Of a stretch of DNA of 64,000 nt, positions 45,910-56,571 are shown one piece after another; position 1 is the first letter of the stretch, and each line of letters starts with the position of its first letter. The stretch lies in the NCBI RefSeq assembly GCF_003253485.1, contig NZ_QKTX01000003.1, positions 62,001 to 126,000 on the forward strand, read 5' to 3'. A program made the position numbers and the translations under genes. The stretch is from Algoriphagus aquaeductus. Lineage in GTDB: Bacteria; Bacteroidota; Bacteroidia; Cytophagales; Cyclobacteriaceae. A model generated the notes under the pieces. It was not told the DNA's origin, did no database searches, and saw nothing but the letters and a program-made list of their open reading frames with translations.

Positions 45910-46466
45910 TTAAACCAAAATCACCCTCAAACTCATTGCGCCATGGGCGCCGATTACTAAGGATTGTTCAATATCTGCTGTTTTGGACGGGCCTGCGATA
46001 AATAGACCAAATCCGGAATGCTGATTTCCTATTTCCTCGTAAGCCTGATGCATCGTTGGGAAAAGTCTGCTTTTAAGTAATACGATCACCAAATGCTCGG
46101 TGATAAAGGGAAGCGCCCGATGAGGCAGATGTCGGTCATCCAGCCAGATGGCCCCATTTTCAGCCACCCCTAACTGTCCCTCCAAAATTGCCAGATTTAA
46201 ATCATCCAGCTCATGGGGGTCCTCCGGTAAAGAAATAGTAGCGGAAAAAGGAATGCTCGTGGAAGCAACAACTATTTTCGGAAAATTATTCGCTCGAAGC
46301 CATTCCGAAAATTCTTCCTGATTTACCACTTGACCCTTATTTGCTTCGATAGATTTCCTGAATGCGCTTTCTAATTCCTCTTCAATTCCGAAAGAGGGCA
46401 ACTCAGGTAAGGGCTTTCCTTTCTGTCCAATACCCCGGATTGCGCTCAGAATAAATGCTTTACTGC

Positions 46467-46470
<4 letters not shown>
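45910..46470 (-). CDS. lutC: Lactate utilization protein C (LUD domain)
   Basis: The 186-residue LUD-domain protein is the third part of the LutABC L-lactate oxidase. The ATG at 46470 is chosen because it overlaps the lutB stop as ATGA; a TTG further upstream would extend into lutB. Conserved features are GAIWLDDRHLPHRALPFITEHLVIVL and GPSKTADIEQSLVIGAHGAMSLRVIL, the terminal block of the family. LutABC oxidises L-lactate to pyruvate. Its place behind the rhamnose kinase gene fits lactate made from rhamnose. Confidence 0.9.
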
Positions 46471-47821
<1,351 letters not shown>

Positions 47822-47825
<4 letters not shown>

Positions 47826-48580
47826 TGGATAGCTTGATTTAGGATTTCGGCCAGATGCATAAACTTCACATTTCTACCTTCTCTACTGGCTATGCCCTGC
47901 AGGTGCATGATGCAGGACATATCTCCTCCGGTCAGGATTTCCACCTCATGTTGGGCATGATCATCCAGTCGGTCTCTGCCCATTCGGAGAGAAAGGGCTT
48001 CCTCCGTGACTGAAAAGGTCCCTCCAAATCCGCAACATTCGTCCGTTCGGCTTAGGGTTATCCATTCCAGCCCTTCCAGATTCTCCAAAAGGCTTTTTGC
48101 CTTATTGAACGGGGTGCTGTTCATTTCTGAGCTTGAGGCCAATCGAAGCCCCCGTTGTCCATGGCAGGAGGCGTGGTAGCCGACTTTGTGCGGAAATCGC
48201 CCCGAGAGATGGTTGACATTCAGAATGTCCGTCAAAAACTCGGTCAGCTCAAAAATTTTGTCATGGATTTCCTGTTGTTCTTTTTCCAAACCTGAGATTA
48301 CTGGAAAATGCTCCTTGACATGCAGCACGCAGCTTCCGGAAGGAGCAACGATGTAATCGAAATCTTTGAACAGTTCGATGAAATGCCGAGCTGTCCCTAC
48401 GGTATCCCGCTCATATCCCGCATTGGCCATGGGTTGTCCGCAGCAGGTTTGCCCCAAGGGAAAGCTTACTTGGCAACCGAATTTTTCAAGCAGTTCCAAG
48501 GTGGCAATCCCCACTTTTGGGTAAAATTGATCCACGTAGCAGGGGATAAAAAGTCCGATATGGGGCGAAGTCAAATTCAT
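47822..48580 (-). CDS. lutA: Lactate utilization protein A (CCG-domain Fe-S protein)
   Basis: The 252-residue protein has two cysteine-rich CCG domains: GQTCCGQPMANAGY near residue 43-56 and RTDECCGFGGTFSV near residue 180-193, with accessory cysteines (IPCYVDQFYPKVG, YHASCHGQRGL). The pattern matches LutA/YkgE and heterodisulfide reductase D-like subunits. It opens the lutABC set, lying 9 bp after the FGGY kinase gene, so lactate oxidation is cotranscribed with rhamnose phosphorylation. Confidence 0.93.
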
Positions 48581-48589
48581 GATAGTAAG

Positions 48590-49924
48590 TTAATCTCCTC
48601 GATGAGAATTCACCAGCAATGCTGCACCTAAAGCCGAACCATTTGGAAAATCACTCGGAATAATTTCGATGCCCGGAAGTTTGATGCGAAGTAGTTCAAG
48701 GAAAATAGAATTGGCATTGAATCCTCCGTCTACAAAAATCCGATCCACCGGTGCTCCGTCCAAAACCAACTTCAAAGAAGCGACCTGAATATCCGTCAGC
48801 TCGTGAATAAAGGTGTAATACGCTTCGGTAAAATCTGAAAAACTGCTCCAATCCGTGAAATCCGCTTTTTCCAACCCATAATCTTCCGGTTTGAGGTAAT
48901 GGAATCCGATTCTTTTTTGAGCGTTGGCAGCTACTTTTTCAAAAATCGACGGATCGAATTGAAGCTTTTTATAGGTGCCTAAAGGAAGATTCCAATGGGC
49001 ATACATTTCGTCAACCTGATACTTATGCTCCTCGCCGATAAACAAGCGGGAGATTTTGATGGGTTGACCCGAAATGCTGAGAAACTGAAGACAATCTTTA
49101 TTCAATTCCGACTCTGTGAGCGATGTTTTATTGAAAGGATTGATGCTGATCGCCCAAGTGCCGGTGGACAGAAGTGCAAAAGGCTCTTTTTCCCGTCGTA
49201 GGTAGGGCAATAGGGCTCCCGATGAATCATGCACCCCAATGCCACAAGGCACCGATCCCAGATCGGGTTTGGTGATTAGCAAGCTGTCTCCGGGTAAAAT
49301 CGGGGGTAACAGTGCTTCGATTCCCTCTATTTTTACCCAGCTGTGGTAATCCATTTTCTCAAAATCCCAAAGCCCCGTATGACATCCGATACTGGTGAAA
49401 TCAGATACCATTTTTCCTGTGAAAATAAAACTCAGGTATTGCGGCAGGTGCAGGCTATGATGGATTTTTTGGTATTGTTCCGGCTTGGCGTATTTCAAAA
49501 AAAACAATTGAAGTCCGGAATTGAGCATAGCCAGGGGAGGAGAGGAGGTTTGTGTACAAAATTCCATTTTCCCTCCGTTTTCAGAATAAAATCGATCCAA
49601 CAGATCTTCCGGAAAGGGCTTTAGGTAATCATACAGCGGCGTGGCGGGTTCGCCCGATTCATCGACGTGAACAAAGGATGCTCCGTGTCCTGAAAAATTC
49701 AGTTTTTTGATTTCAAAATCAGGCGATTTCAAAGCTTCCTGAAAGGTTTTGATCATCCATTCCCTCATCGGAAGTACCGGCTCGCTCGGAAATCCATCCT
49801 CATCCGGCACCGCTTCCAGCCTGGTGTAAGTGCTGTAGACCTCCTTGAGGTTTTCGTCAAAAAGGAAGAATTTTTTGTTGGTTTTTCCGATGTCAAAGAC
49901 GGCGGTTACGGGGATTTTGGACAT
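48590..49924 (-). CDS. FGGY-family carbohydrate kinase, probable L-rhamnulokinase
   Basis: The 444-residue kinase has an ATP-binding FGGY fold: VFDIGKTNKKFFLFD opens domain I, and GGFNANSIFLELL plus PNGSALGAALL close domain II. Neighbouring genes (rhamnose isomerase, rhamnulose-phosphate aldolase fusion, GntR regulator) make L-rhamnulose the most likely substrate, though the sequence alone would also allow fuculose or xylulose. The lutABC genes follow after 9 bp. A hairpin terminator of the regulator gene lies upstream, so this gene needs its own promoter in 49925-49990; none was recognised. Confidence 0.8.
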   Translation of the reverse strand: MSKIPVTAVFDIGKTNKKFFLFDENLKEVYSTYTRLEAVPDEDGFPSEPVLPMREWMIKTFQEALKSPDFEIKKLNFSGHGASFVHVDESGEPATPLYDYLKPFPEDLLDRFYSENGGKMEFCTQTSSPPLAMLNSGLQLFFLKYAKPEQYQKIHHSLHLPQYLSFIFTGKMVSDFTSIGCHTGLWDFEKMDYHSWVKIEGIEALLPPILPGDSLLITKPDLGSVPCGIGVHDSSGALLPYLRREKEPFALLSTGTWAISINPFNKTSLTESELNKDCLQFLSISGQPIKISRLFIGEEHKYQVDEMYAHWNLPLGTYKKLQFDPSIFEKVAANAQKRIGFHYLKPEDYGLEKADFTDWSSFSDFTEAYYTFIHELTDIQVASLKLVLDGAPVDRIFVDGGFNANSIFLELLRIKLPGIEIIPSDFPNGSALGAALLVNSHRGD

Positions 49925-49995
49925 GGTGATTAGAGAATCAAGATGCTAGACACAAGAAGCAAGAAAGGATCTTGTGTAGTGCATGATATCAAGAA

Positions 49996-50030
49996 AAAGA
50001 GAGTCTGAATTTGTGATCCGGACTCTCTTT
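49996..50030 (-). terminator. Intrinsic terminator of the GntR regulator gene
   Basis: AAAGAGAGTC (49996-50005) pairs perfectly with GACTCTCTTT (50021-50030); read on the minus strand it is followed by TTCTTGAT. It ends 10 bp after the regulator stop and separates it from the kinase-lut unit. Confidence 0.75.
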
Positions 50031-50039
50031 GATTTTTGT

Positions 50040-51077
50040 TTAAAGTGACTTTCTAAGAGTCATCCGGAAAGGATTTTTGATCGGGATTCGATCTTCAATA
50101 CCCAGAATTTGCTCTGCGATAGATTTGCCCATGTGGACAAAATCCGTGGAAATCGTGGTGATCCCTTCCGCCAGAATTTCTTTAAGCGGGGTGTCATTGT
50201 AGGATATTACTCCTACCTCCCGTCCCAATTTGAGCAGCTGTTCTCTTGACTTTTTTACCAGGTTGACCAAATCAGATTCCGCCAAAACGATATAGCAGTC
50301 ACCTACATCCAAAGGTTCGTCATCGTCCACTCCGTCTACGATTAAGTTTTTGAAGTCATGGAAAAAGCAAAACCGCTTAAATCCATCCATGATTTCTACC
50401 GGATAAAGATCGCCTTTGGGAAATACCAAAATCAGTCGTTCGTATTTCCTCAGGTGGGAAATCCCGGATTCCAGCACCTCAAAGATGTCTTTGGCAAAGT
50501 CTTGATACACACCCGGGAATTCGTTTTCGTGGCCTTTCACTGCCCGATCAATGATCAGTAATTTTTCTTTTGGAATTCGCTTGACCAAGTCATAGGCAGT
50601 TTCGGGATGCCCATTTTGATCAAAGAAATGCGGAGCCAACACATATTGGTTGTAGTTCCCCAGGTTCTGTTCCAACAAATCCTCCAGCAAATTCCTGTTG
50701 TAATGGTGAATGTAAAGATCCACAGTGGCCTGTGAGCCCAGCTTGTCGAGAATGGAGTAATAGATGATTTTTTTGTAAGAACTAAGTTTGTTGAACAGTA
50801 ATAAAACCTTCACTTTATTTCCCATGTTCGTTGAAGAAATGTAAAAACCTTTGCCTCGAACGGAAGAGATGATTCCACGGTCTCTTAATTCATTATAAGC
50901 TTTTTCCACGGTGTCACGGGATAAAAGAAAGTCAAAACTGGTCTCATTGATAGAAGGAATCCGATCTCCGATTTTAAGTTTCCCTTTTTCAATGTCCTCC
51001 AAGATCAAATTGACTACCTGTAGGTACTTCGGCGTGCGCGAATCCACGGCGATTTTTTCAGATTTGTCGAGAAGCAT
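50040..51077 (-). CDS. GntR-family transcriptional regulator with periplasmic-binding-protein-like domain (probable rhamnose regulator)
   Basis: The 345-residue protein has a winged helix-turn-helix at ~15-85 (LEDIEKGKLKIGDRIPSINE, DTVEKAYNELRDRGIISSVRGKGFYIS), followed by a sugar-binding domain of the LacI/ribose-binding type (~90-345; VKVLLLFNKLSS, LIIDRAVKG, EVGVISYNDTPLKEI, TISTDFVHMGKSIAEQIL). This AraR-like layout typically represses sugar genes and releases DNA on ligand binding. It lies 55 bp after the aldolase-dehydrogenase gene and is probably cotranscribed with it. The ligand is inferred to be L-rhamnose or a derivative. Confidence 0.85.
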   Translation of the reverse strand: MLLDKSEKIAVDSRTPKYLQVVNLILEDIEKGKLKIGDRIPSINETSFDFLLSRDTVEKAYNELRDRGIISSVRGKGFYISSTNMGNKVKVLLLFNKLSSYKKIIYYSILDKLGSQATVDLYIHHYNRNLLEDLLEQNLGNYNQYVLAPHFFDQNGHPETAYDLVKRIPKEKLLIIDRAVKGHENEFPGVYQDFAKDIFEVLESGISHLRKYERLILVFPKGDLYPVEIMDGFKRFCFFHDFKNLIVDGVDDDEPLDVGDCYIVLAESDLVNLVKKSREQLLKLGREVGVISYNDTPLKEILAEGITTISTDFVHMGKSIAEQILGIEDRIPIKNPFRMTLRKSL

Positions 51078-51132
51078 AGGTTACTGGGGTTTATTGGGTT
51101 AGGTTGTTACAGGGTAAAAGGTAATTTCGTGC

Positions 51133-53253
51133 TTACCGAGGGAAAGCCGCCGCTAGGCCGCCGTCCACGTTGAGCATATTTCCGGTTGACTTGCTTAAAA
51201 GTCCACCGACGAAAGCAAAAGCTGCATCAGCAATGTCGCTGACTTTCACGCTTTCTTTTAGCAGGGTTCTGTTTGCATAGTATTGAGGAAGGTCCTTTAC
51301 ATCGATGCCATAGGCTTTGGCGCGGTTTTCCGCCCAGCCTCCTTCCCAGATGTTGGAATTTTCGATCACAGCATCCGGATTGACCACGTTGACGCGGATT
51401 TTGTCCTCAGCAAGTTCGGCTGCCATGAGGCGAGACATGTGAAGTTGGGCTGCCTTGGCAGTGCCATAAGCCACATTTTTCGGTCCGGCCACTAAAGCAT
51501 TTTTGCTCACCACATTGACAATGTCGCCGCCGAGACCTTGTTCACGAAGGATTTGTACTCCTGCCTTGGATACATGGTATTGTCCCATCACCAAGATGTC
51601 ATTCAGCCTGGCCCAATCCTCATCCGTATGGGCTTCAAATGCTCTGGAGATGGATATTCCTGCATTGTTGACCACGATATCCAATCCGCCGAATTTGAGA
51701 CAAGTCGCCTGAACGGCTTCGGCTAGGCTTCCGGTATCTGTGACATCCAAGCGAACTCCGAGGACGACATCTTTTCCATATTTCTTTTCAAAATCAGCCA
51801 CGGTACCATTCAGTCTTTCCTGATCGATATCGGTTAGTACCACACAGGCGCCTTCCTGCACATACCGTTCGGCGATTCCCTTTCCGATTCCTCCCGCACT
51901 TCCGGTGATCAGGGCAATCTTTCTGGAAAGCGGCTTTTCTTTGGGCATCCGCTGTAGTTTGGCTTCCTCAAGGAGCCAGTATTCAATATCAAAGGCTTCC
52001 TGAAGCGGAAGGGAAACGTATTCAGAGACAGCCTCAGCTCCTCGCATCACGTTGATCGCGTTGATGTAAAATTCCGAGGCAACCCGGCTGGTTTGTTTGT
52101 CCTTGGCGTAGCTAAACAGCCCTACTCCCGGCCAAAGAATGACCACCGGATTGGGGTCGCGCATGGCTGGACTGTTGGGGTGCTTATGCTTTTGATAATA
52201 CTCGGCGTACATCTCCCGATAAGCCTGAAATGCTTTGCCGATTTTTTCTTTGAGGCCTAGAACATCGCTCAGATCCGCATTGGGAGCCAAGTCCAAAACC
52301 AATGGACTGATTTTGGTTCTCAAAAAGTGGTCTGGGCAAGAGGTGCCCATAGGTGCTAATTTTCCAAGATCATGACTATTGATGAATTGTAAAACAGTTT
52401 CATTGTCATTGAAGGTGCCGACCATTCGTTTTTCAGAAGAGGCAAGCCCTCTCAAGATCGGAGCAAGCTTAGCGGCTTGAGATTTTCGCTGTGAGGCCTC
52501 GAGAGAGCTTACTTTTTCACCACCAAAGACTGGTCGTTTTTTGCCATAATTGGCAGTAAGATAGGCTGAGGCAGCCTCAATGACTTCGAGGCTATTGAGG
52601 TAGCATTCGTAAGCGGTATCTCCCCAAGTAAACAAGCCGTGTCCTCCGAGCATGATTCCGCGGATTCCTGGATTTTTATCAAGAGCTTCCTTGAGTTTCA
52701 GACCGAGATCAAAGCCGGGACGCTGCCAAGGAACCCATGCAATGGCGCCTTTCCAGAGTTCCTGGGTGATTTTTTCCCCATCTTTGGATGCAGCAATGGC
52801 AATCGCAGCATCCGGATGAAGGTGGTCAATATGCTTGAATGGTAAAAATCCATGAAGCGGGGTGTCGATGGAAGGTGCCTTGGAGGCTAGGTCATAAATG
52901 CAATGGTTGAATAGCTCCACCATTTCGTCTTCAAACTCAATGCCTCGGTAAATTCCCTTTAGAGAACGAAGTTTGTCCACATAAAGTCCTGCCAATCCTG
53001 CACGGGTCATGGTGCCAATGTCTCCACCCGAACCTTTGATCCACATCACTTCGACCGGTTCCTTGGTCAGCGGATCGAGTTCAATGGTTTTGCAGGAAGT
53101 ATTTCCTCCTCCGTAATTGGTGATTCTCAGGTCGGCCCCGAGGATATTGGATCGATATATCAAAAGGTCAACTTCATTTCCTTCCAGCTTCGCAGCTTTT
53201 GCTTCGTCCCAGAGGTAACTTACGTGTTTGAAACTCATAATTGGTGTATTCAT
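51133..53253 (-). CDS. Bifunctional rhamnulose-1-phosphate aldolase / lactaldehyde dehydrogenase
   Basis: The 706-residue fusion has a class II aldolase domain (~1-420) with metal-ligand motifs DHLHPDA and GGHGLFTWG, and an SDR domain (~435-706) with TGSAGGIG, NNAG and the catalytic YGTAK. The pair matches the RhaD aldolase-ADH type (also called RhaE-RhaW), in which the aldolase makes DHAP and L-lactaldehyde and the SDR domain oxidises lactaldehyde to L-lactate. The regulator gene follows after 55 bp. It diverges from the permease gene across a 270-bp region that must hold both promoters. Confidence 0.92.
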   Translation of the reverse strand: MNTPIMSFKHVSYLWDEAKAAKLEGNEVDLLIYRSNILGADLRITNYGGGNTSCKTIELDPLTKEPVEVMWIKGSGGDIGTMTRAGLAGLYVDKLRSLKGIYRGIEFEDEMVELFNHCIYDLASKAPSIDTPLHGFLPFKHIDHLHPDAAIAIAASKDGEKITQELWKGAIAWVPWQRPGFDLGLKLKEALDKNPGIRGIMLGGHGLFTWGDTAYECYLNSLEVIEAASAYLTANYGKKRPVFGGEKVSSLEASQRKSQAAKLAPILRGLASSEKRMVGTFNDNETVLQFINSHDLGKLAPMGTSCPDHFLRTKISPLVLDLAPNADLSDVLGLKEKIGKAFQAYREMYAEYYQKHKHPNSPAMRDPNPVVILWPGVGLFSYAKDKQTSRVASEFYINAINVMRGAEAVSEYVSLPLQEAFDIEYWLLEEAKLQRMPKEKPLSRKIALITGSAGGIGKGIAERYVQEGACVVLTDIDQERLNGTVADFEKKYGKDVVLGVRLDVTDTGSLAEAVQATCLKFGGLDIVVNNAGISISRAFEAHTDEDWARLNDILVMGQYHVSKAGVQILREQGLGGDIVNVVSKNALVAGPKNVAYGTAKAAQLHMSRLMAAELAEDKIRVNVVNPDAVIENSNIWEGGWAENRAKAYGIDVKDLPQYYANRTLLKESVKVSDIADAAFAFVGGLLSKSTGNMLNVDGGLAAAFPR

Positions 53254-53523
53254 ATCTTAGGTCTACTGCTGATGTTAGGATGAATTTCCTATAAATCGGG
53301 TCAGTAGGTATCCTGTAGTGTCGTGAGTGAAGATTATTTTTTTCGATAAAATTTTTCCGTTTAGAAAAATACCGTTTTGGCTAAGTCCCTTTTATTGACT
53401 AAAATCTAGCTCTTGAATCCTTTTTTACAAAATAATCTAAGGATAAAAGGTGGAATTTCCCTTCCGATAGGACAGGATAGCCAAAGAAGCCGGATTTAGT
53501 TTCTTTCTTCAAAATAAAACGGA
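53254..53523. promoter_or_regulatory. Divergent control region of the rhamnose genes
   Basis: The 270-bp gap separates the aldolase-dehydrogenase gene (minus) from the permease gene (plus), so promoters for both and an operator are expected here. Two CCGTTT direct copies 15 bp apart (53357-53362 and 53372-53377) in an AT-rich setting are candidate half-sites for the GntR regulator. No full TAnnTTTG box was found on either strand, so activator-dependent promoters are possible. Confidence 0.35.
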
Positions 53524-54927
53524 ATGAGTCAGGGTTTATTTAAGAAAATTGTAGCCAAAACCAATGAATACGAGCGTACGCCGATTCCTGCTTCCGAACT
53601 CAAAGGCAATCGTAGCTTTTTGGGAATGTATGCGGGAGAACATACCGCCGGAACCGAATTTGTCATCGGGCCGCTGTTTGTGGCACATGGAGTCAGTGCG
53701 GGGGATTTGGTTTTGGGCCTTTTACTCGGCAATCTACTTGCTGTATTGAGTTGGGGATTGATTACTGCACCGATTGCCACCGCTAAACGCATGACGCTAT
53801 ATTACCAACTCGAACGAATCGCCGGAAAACAGGTGGTTCGCTGGTATAATCTGGTCAATGCATTGATGTTTTGTTTTTTGGCAGGCTCGATGATTGCTGT
53901 TTCTGCGACTGCGGTAGGGATTCCTTTTAATCTGGAGATGCCGACGTTGAATGACTGGCTTCCCCGAACTCCCGGTTGGATCGTAACGGTCCTGTTGATG
54001 GGGGCTGTGATTACCTTGGTAGCAATCCAAGGGTACAATCAGGTATCCAAGTTTGCCAATGTGATGTCGCCCTGGATGATTCTGATTTTCGTCGCTGCGG
54101 GGATTGTCGGATTGGCTCAGTTGGGGGTCGGCTCGGCTGAAAGCTTGTTTTCTGTGGCGCAGGAGGTGATTTGGAACGGGGTTCCCCTTCCTGGGATGTC
54201 CCGATTTACGATCTGGCATATCATCTTTTTTGCCTGGTTTTGCAATATGGCCATGCATATCGGCATGTCGGATCTGACCATTTTGCGATACGCCAAATCT
54301 TGGACTTCCGGATTTTCAGTGTTTGCAGGGGTGTATTTGGGGCATTTTGTAGCTTGGATTGCTTCCGGAATTTTGTATGCCGTGTTTCTTCAGGCGAATA
54401 CCGGTTCCCAGGAATTTGCTCCGGGACAGATTGCTTATCAAACCTTAGGCATTGCCGGGGCAGTTTGCGTGATTATCGCGGGCTGGACTACTGCCAACCC
54501 GACTATATATAGAGCAGGATTGGCTTTGCAAGGAATATTCCCGAAGGTTCCTACTTGGAAAATTACAGCCATCGTGGGTGGAATCACCAGTTTGGCGGCT
54601 TGTTTTCCAGCCCTCGTGATGAAGCTATTGGACTTTGTGGCACTTTATGGATTGCTATTGATGCCGATGGGGGCGGTGATTTTTGCGGATTTTTATTTTG
54701 CTGAGAAAATGGGTTTCCGCTCGGAAGGAGCCTTGAGTTCCAAGTCGGATTTTAGTTGGCCGGCACTGCTGAGTTGGGTGTTGACTTTGGTGTTTTGCTT
54801 GGGATTGAATTTCATTTATGGAGTGGAGATCTTTTTCCTTGGCCTTCCGGGATGGTTTGTGGCCGTGGCCATTTATGTGATCGTATCCAAAATGAAATAT
54901 CCATTGACTAAAACCCTTGCCGGATGA
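53524..54927 (+). CDS. NCS1-like permease (cytosine/purine permease family), probable rhamnose-locus transporter
   Basis: The 467-residue protein has 12 predicted transmembrane helices and resembles nucleobase:cation symporters of the NCS1 family (e.g. AGTEFVIGPLFVAHG in helix 1-2, and GLGLLLGNLLAVLSWGLITAPIA-type sequence). Such proteins usually move cytosine, purines or hydantoins. Its place between rhamnose enzymes, sharing their control region, suggests rhamnose or a related sugar as substrate; that is inference. The tiny gene behind it overlaps its stop by 4 bp. Confidence 0.78.
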   Translation: MSQGLFKKIVAKTNEYERTPIPASELKGNRSFLGMYAGEHTAGTEFVIGPLFVAHGVSAGDLVLGLLLGNLLAVLSWGLITAPIATAKRMTLYYQLERIAGKQVVRWYNLVNALMFCFLAGSMIAVSATAVGIPFNLEMPTLNDWLPRTPGWIVTVLLMGAVITLVAIQGYNQVSKFANVMSPWMILIFVAAGIVGLAQLGVGSAESLFSVAQEVIWNGVPLPGMSRFTIWHIIFFAWFCNMAMHIGMSDLTILRYAKSWTSGFSVFAGVYLGHFVAWIASGILYAVFLQANTGSQEFAPGQIAYQTLGIAGAVCVIIAGWTTANPTIYRAGLALQGIFPKVPTWKITAIVGGITSLAACFPALVMKLLDFVALYGLLLMPMGAVIFADFYFAEKMGFRSEGALSSKSDFSWPALLSWVLTLVFCLGLNFIYGVEIFFLGLPGWFVAVAIYVIVSKMKYPLTKTLAG

Positions 54928-55124
54928 AAATTATGTTGAAAATAGGTTCTCTGATCGGTTTGATGTTGACCATTGTACCTCCGGTTCTTTTCTTTTTGGG
55001 CCAAATTGAAATTGACTCCATGAAGCTTTGGATGGGAATCGGGATGCTCGCTTGGATGGTGACTGCACCGTTTTGGATAAATAGACAGCAGGAAGACAGA
55101 AGACCGGAGACGGAAGAAAAATGA
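54924..55124 (+). CDS. Small two-helix membrane protein overlapping the permease gene
   Basis: The 66-residue protein has two transmembrane helices (~5-25 and ~34-50) and a charged tail. It overlaps the permease gene by 4 bp (ATGA), as is usual for coupled partner subunits. The last 14 codons (NRQQEDRRPETEEK) are encoded by a GAAGAC-type intergenic repeat, so the tail looks like repeat DNA captured by the ORF. No family is recognised; a permease accessory subunit is a guess. Confidence 0.6.
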   Translation: MKIMLKIGSLIGLMLTIVPPVLFFLGQIEIDSMKLWMGIGMLAWMVTAPFWINRQQEDRRPETEEK

Positions 55125-55290
55125 CCAAATTCAATGACCAATAATCAATGACCAATAATCAATGACCAATAATCAAAAATCAATAATCAATGACCAATTT
55201 CAAGGATCAATAATCAATACAATTCAATAACCATCCCGAGGCTCGGGACAATGACCATATTCAATGGTCAATATTCAAGGCTCTCTGGTC
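55088..55290 (+). repeat. Intergenic repeat tract (GAAGAC type, 14-bp units and short palindrome)
   Basis: A GAAGACAGAAGACCGGAGAC tract (from ~55091) leads into three perfect tandem 14-bp units (TCAATGACCAATAA, 55131-55172) and further degenerate copies up to ~55285. A perfect palindrome TCCCGAG-G-CTCGGGA lies at 55234-55248. The gap before the isomerase gene holds nothing else. Confidence 0.75.
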
Positions 55291-55328
55291 AGGATCTAAT
55301 TTTCCAATAACCCTCATTACTTTAATCG

Positions 55329-56570
55329 ATGAATACCGACTTTCACGCACGATCATTTTCCTTGCTTTCTGAACAGCTGGGTGCAAAAGGAATAAAAGCA
55401 GCTGAGCTGGTTTCCCGGATTTCTGCCTTTCAGATTGCGGTACCGAGTTGGGCCTTGGGTGCGGGAGGGACGAGATTTGGGCGGTTTTCGATTGGAGGCG
55501 AACCCAGAAACTTGGAGGAAAAACTGGAGGATATCGGACTTCTGTCCAAACTGACCAAGCGAACAGATGCCGTATCACTGCATATTCCCTGGGATATTCC
55601 CCAAGATTCTCAAGCAGTGAAGCAAAAAGCTGCAAGTCTGGGGATCAGTTTTGACGCGATGAACAGCAATACCTTTCAGGATTACGGGCAGCCGCTTTCC
55701 TATAAAATGGGTTCGTTGAGTAATTCCGATTCAGCTGTGCGTGCTCAGGCCGTGGAACATAATCTTCAGGTGATCGATATCGGAAAGAGTCTGGGAAGTA
55801 AAGGACTGACCGTGTGGCTGGCAGATGGAAGCAACTTTCCCGGGCAGGCCCATTTCCGAAAGGCGCTGCAATGGACCACGGAATCCCTGAAGGAAATCTA
55901 TGCTGAAATGCCTCATGACTGGAAATTGCTCTTGGAGTACAAGCCCTACGAGCCCAATTTTTACCATACCGTGATTCCGGATTGGGGCACCTCTGCGCTG
56001 ATTTGCCGACAGCTGGGAGATCGGGCTAAGGTGCTGGTGGATCTGGGCCATCACCTGCCCAATACCAATATCGAGCAGATTGTGGCTACCCTGATGCATC
56101 AAAATCTATTGGCAGGATTTCACTTCAACGACAGTAAATATGGAGACGATGATCTAAGTACTGGAAGCGTGAAGCCCTATCAGCTCTTCTTGATCTTTTG
56201 CGAACTGATCGGCGGAGCGGCTGAAGGGGCCCAAGCGTGGGATTCAATTTCTTGGATGATCGATGCCAGTCACAATACCAAAGATCCGCTCGAGGATTTG
56301 ATTCAGGCGCTCGAGGCCATTTCCCAGGCTTATGCCAAGGCGCTTTTGGTGGACCGTGAAAAATTGACTCAATGCCAAAATGAAGGAGATGTGGTGGGGG
56401 CTCAGGAAGTGCTGCAAGAAGCGTTTTTAACCGATGTAAGGCCTTTGGTTAGAGAGGCGCGAATCCAGAGTGGAGGAGAGGCTGCACCTTTGGACTTTTA
56501 CCGGCGAGAAAAAATCAGGGAGAGCCTAATTGCTAAACGGGGAAAAAATGCCCAGGCGAGTGGGTTGTAA
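55329..56570 (+). CDS. L-rhamnose isomerase (RhaI type)
   Basis: The 413-residue TIM-barrel protein matches the rhizobial-type L-rhamnose isomerase, rather than the E. coli RhaA type. Family blocks are AFQIAVPSWALGAGGTRFGRF, VSLHIPWDIP, LWLLEYKPYEPNF-like LLEYKPYEPNF, VLVDLGHHLPNTNIEQI and FHFNDSKYGDDDLS; Glu, Asp, His and Asp at these places bind the metal. It converts L-rhamnose to L-rhamnulose, the first step of the pathway encoded here. The gene lies downstream of the permease pair on the plus strand. Confidence 0.88.
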   Translation: MNTDFHARSFSLLSEQLGAKGIKAAELVSRISAFQIAVPSWALGAGGTRFGRFSIGGEPRNLEEKLEDIGLLSKLTKRTDAVSLHIPWDIPQDSQAVKQKAASLGISFDAMNSNTFQDYGQPLSYKMGSLSNSDSAVRAQAVEHNLQVIDIGKSLGSKGLTVWLADGSNFPGQAHFRKALQWTTESLKEIYAEMPHDWKLLLEYKPYEPNFYHTVIPDWGTSALICRQLGDRAKVLVDLGHHLPNTNIEQIVATLMHQNLLAGFHFNDSKYGDDDLSTGSVKPYQLFLIFCELIGGAAEGAQAWDSISWMIDASHNTKDPLEDLIQALEAISQAYAKALLVDREKLTQCQNEGDVVGAQEVLQEAFLTDVRPLVREARIQSGGEAAPLDFYRREKIRESLIAKRGKNAQASGL

Positions 56571-56571
56571 C

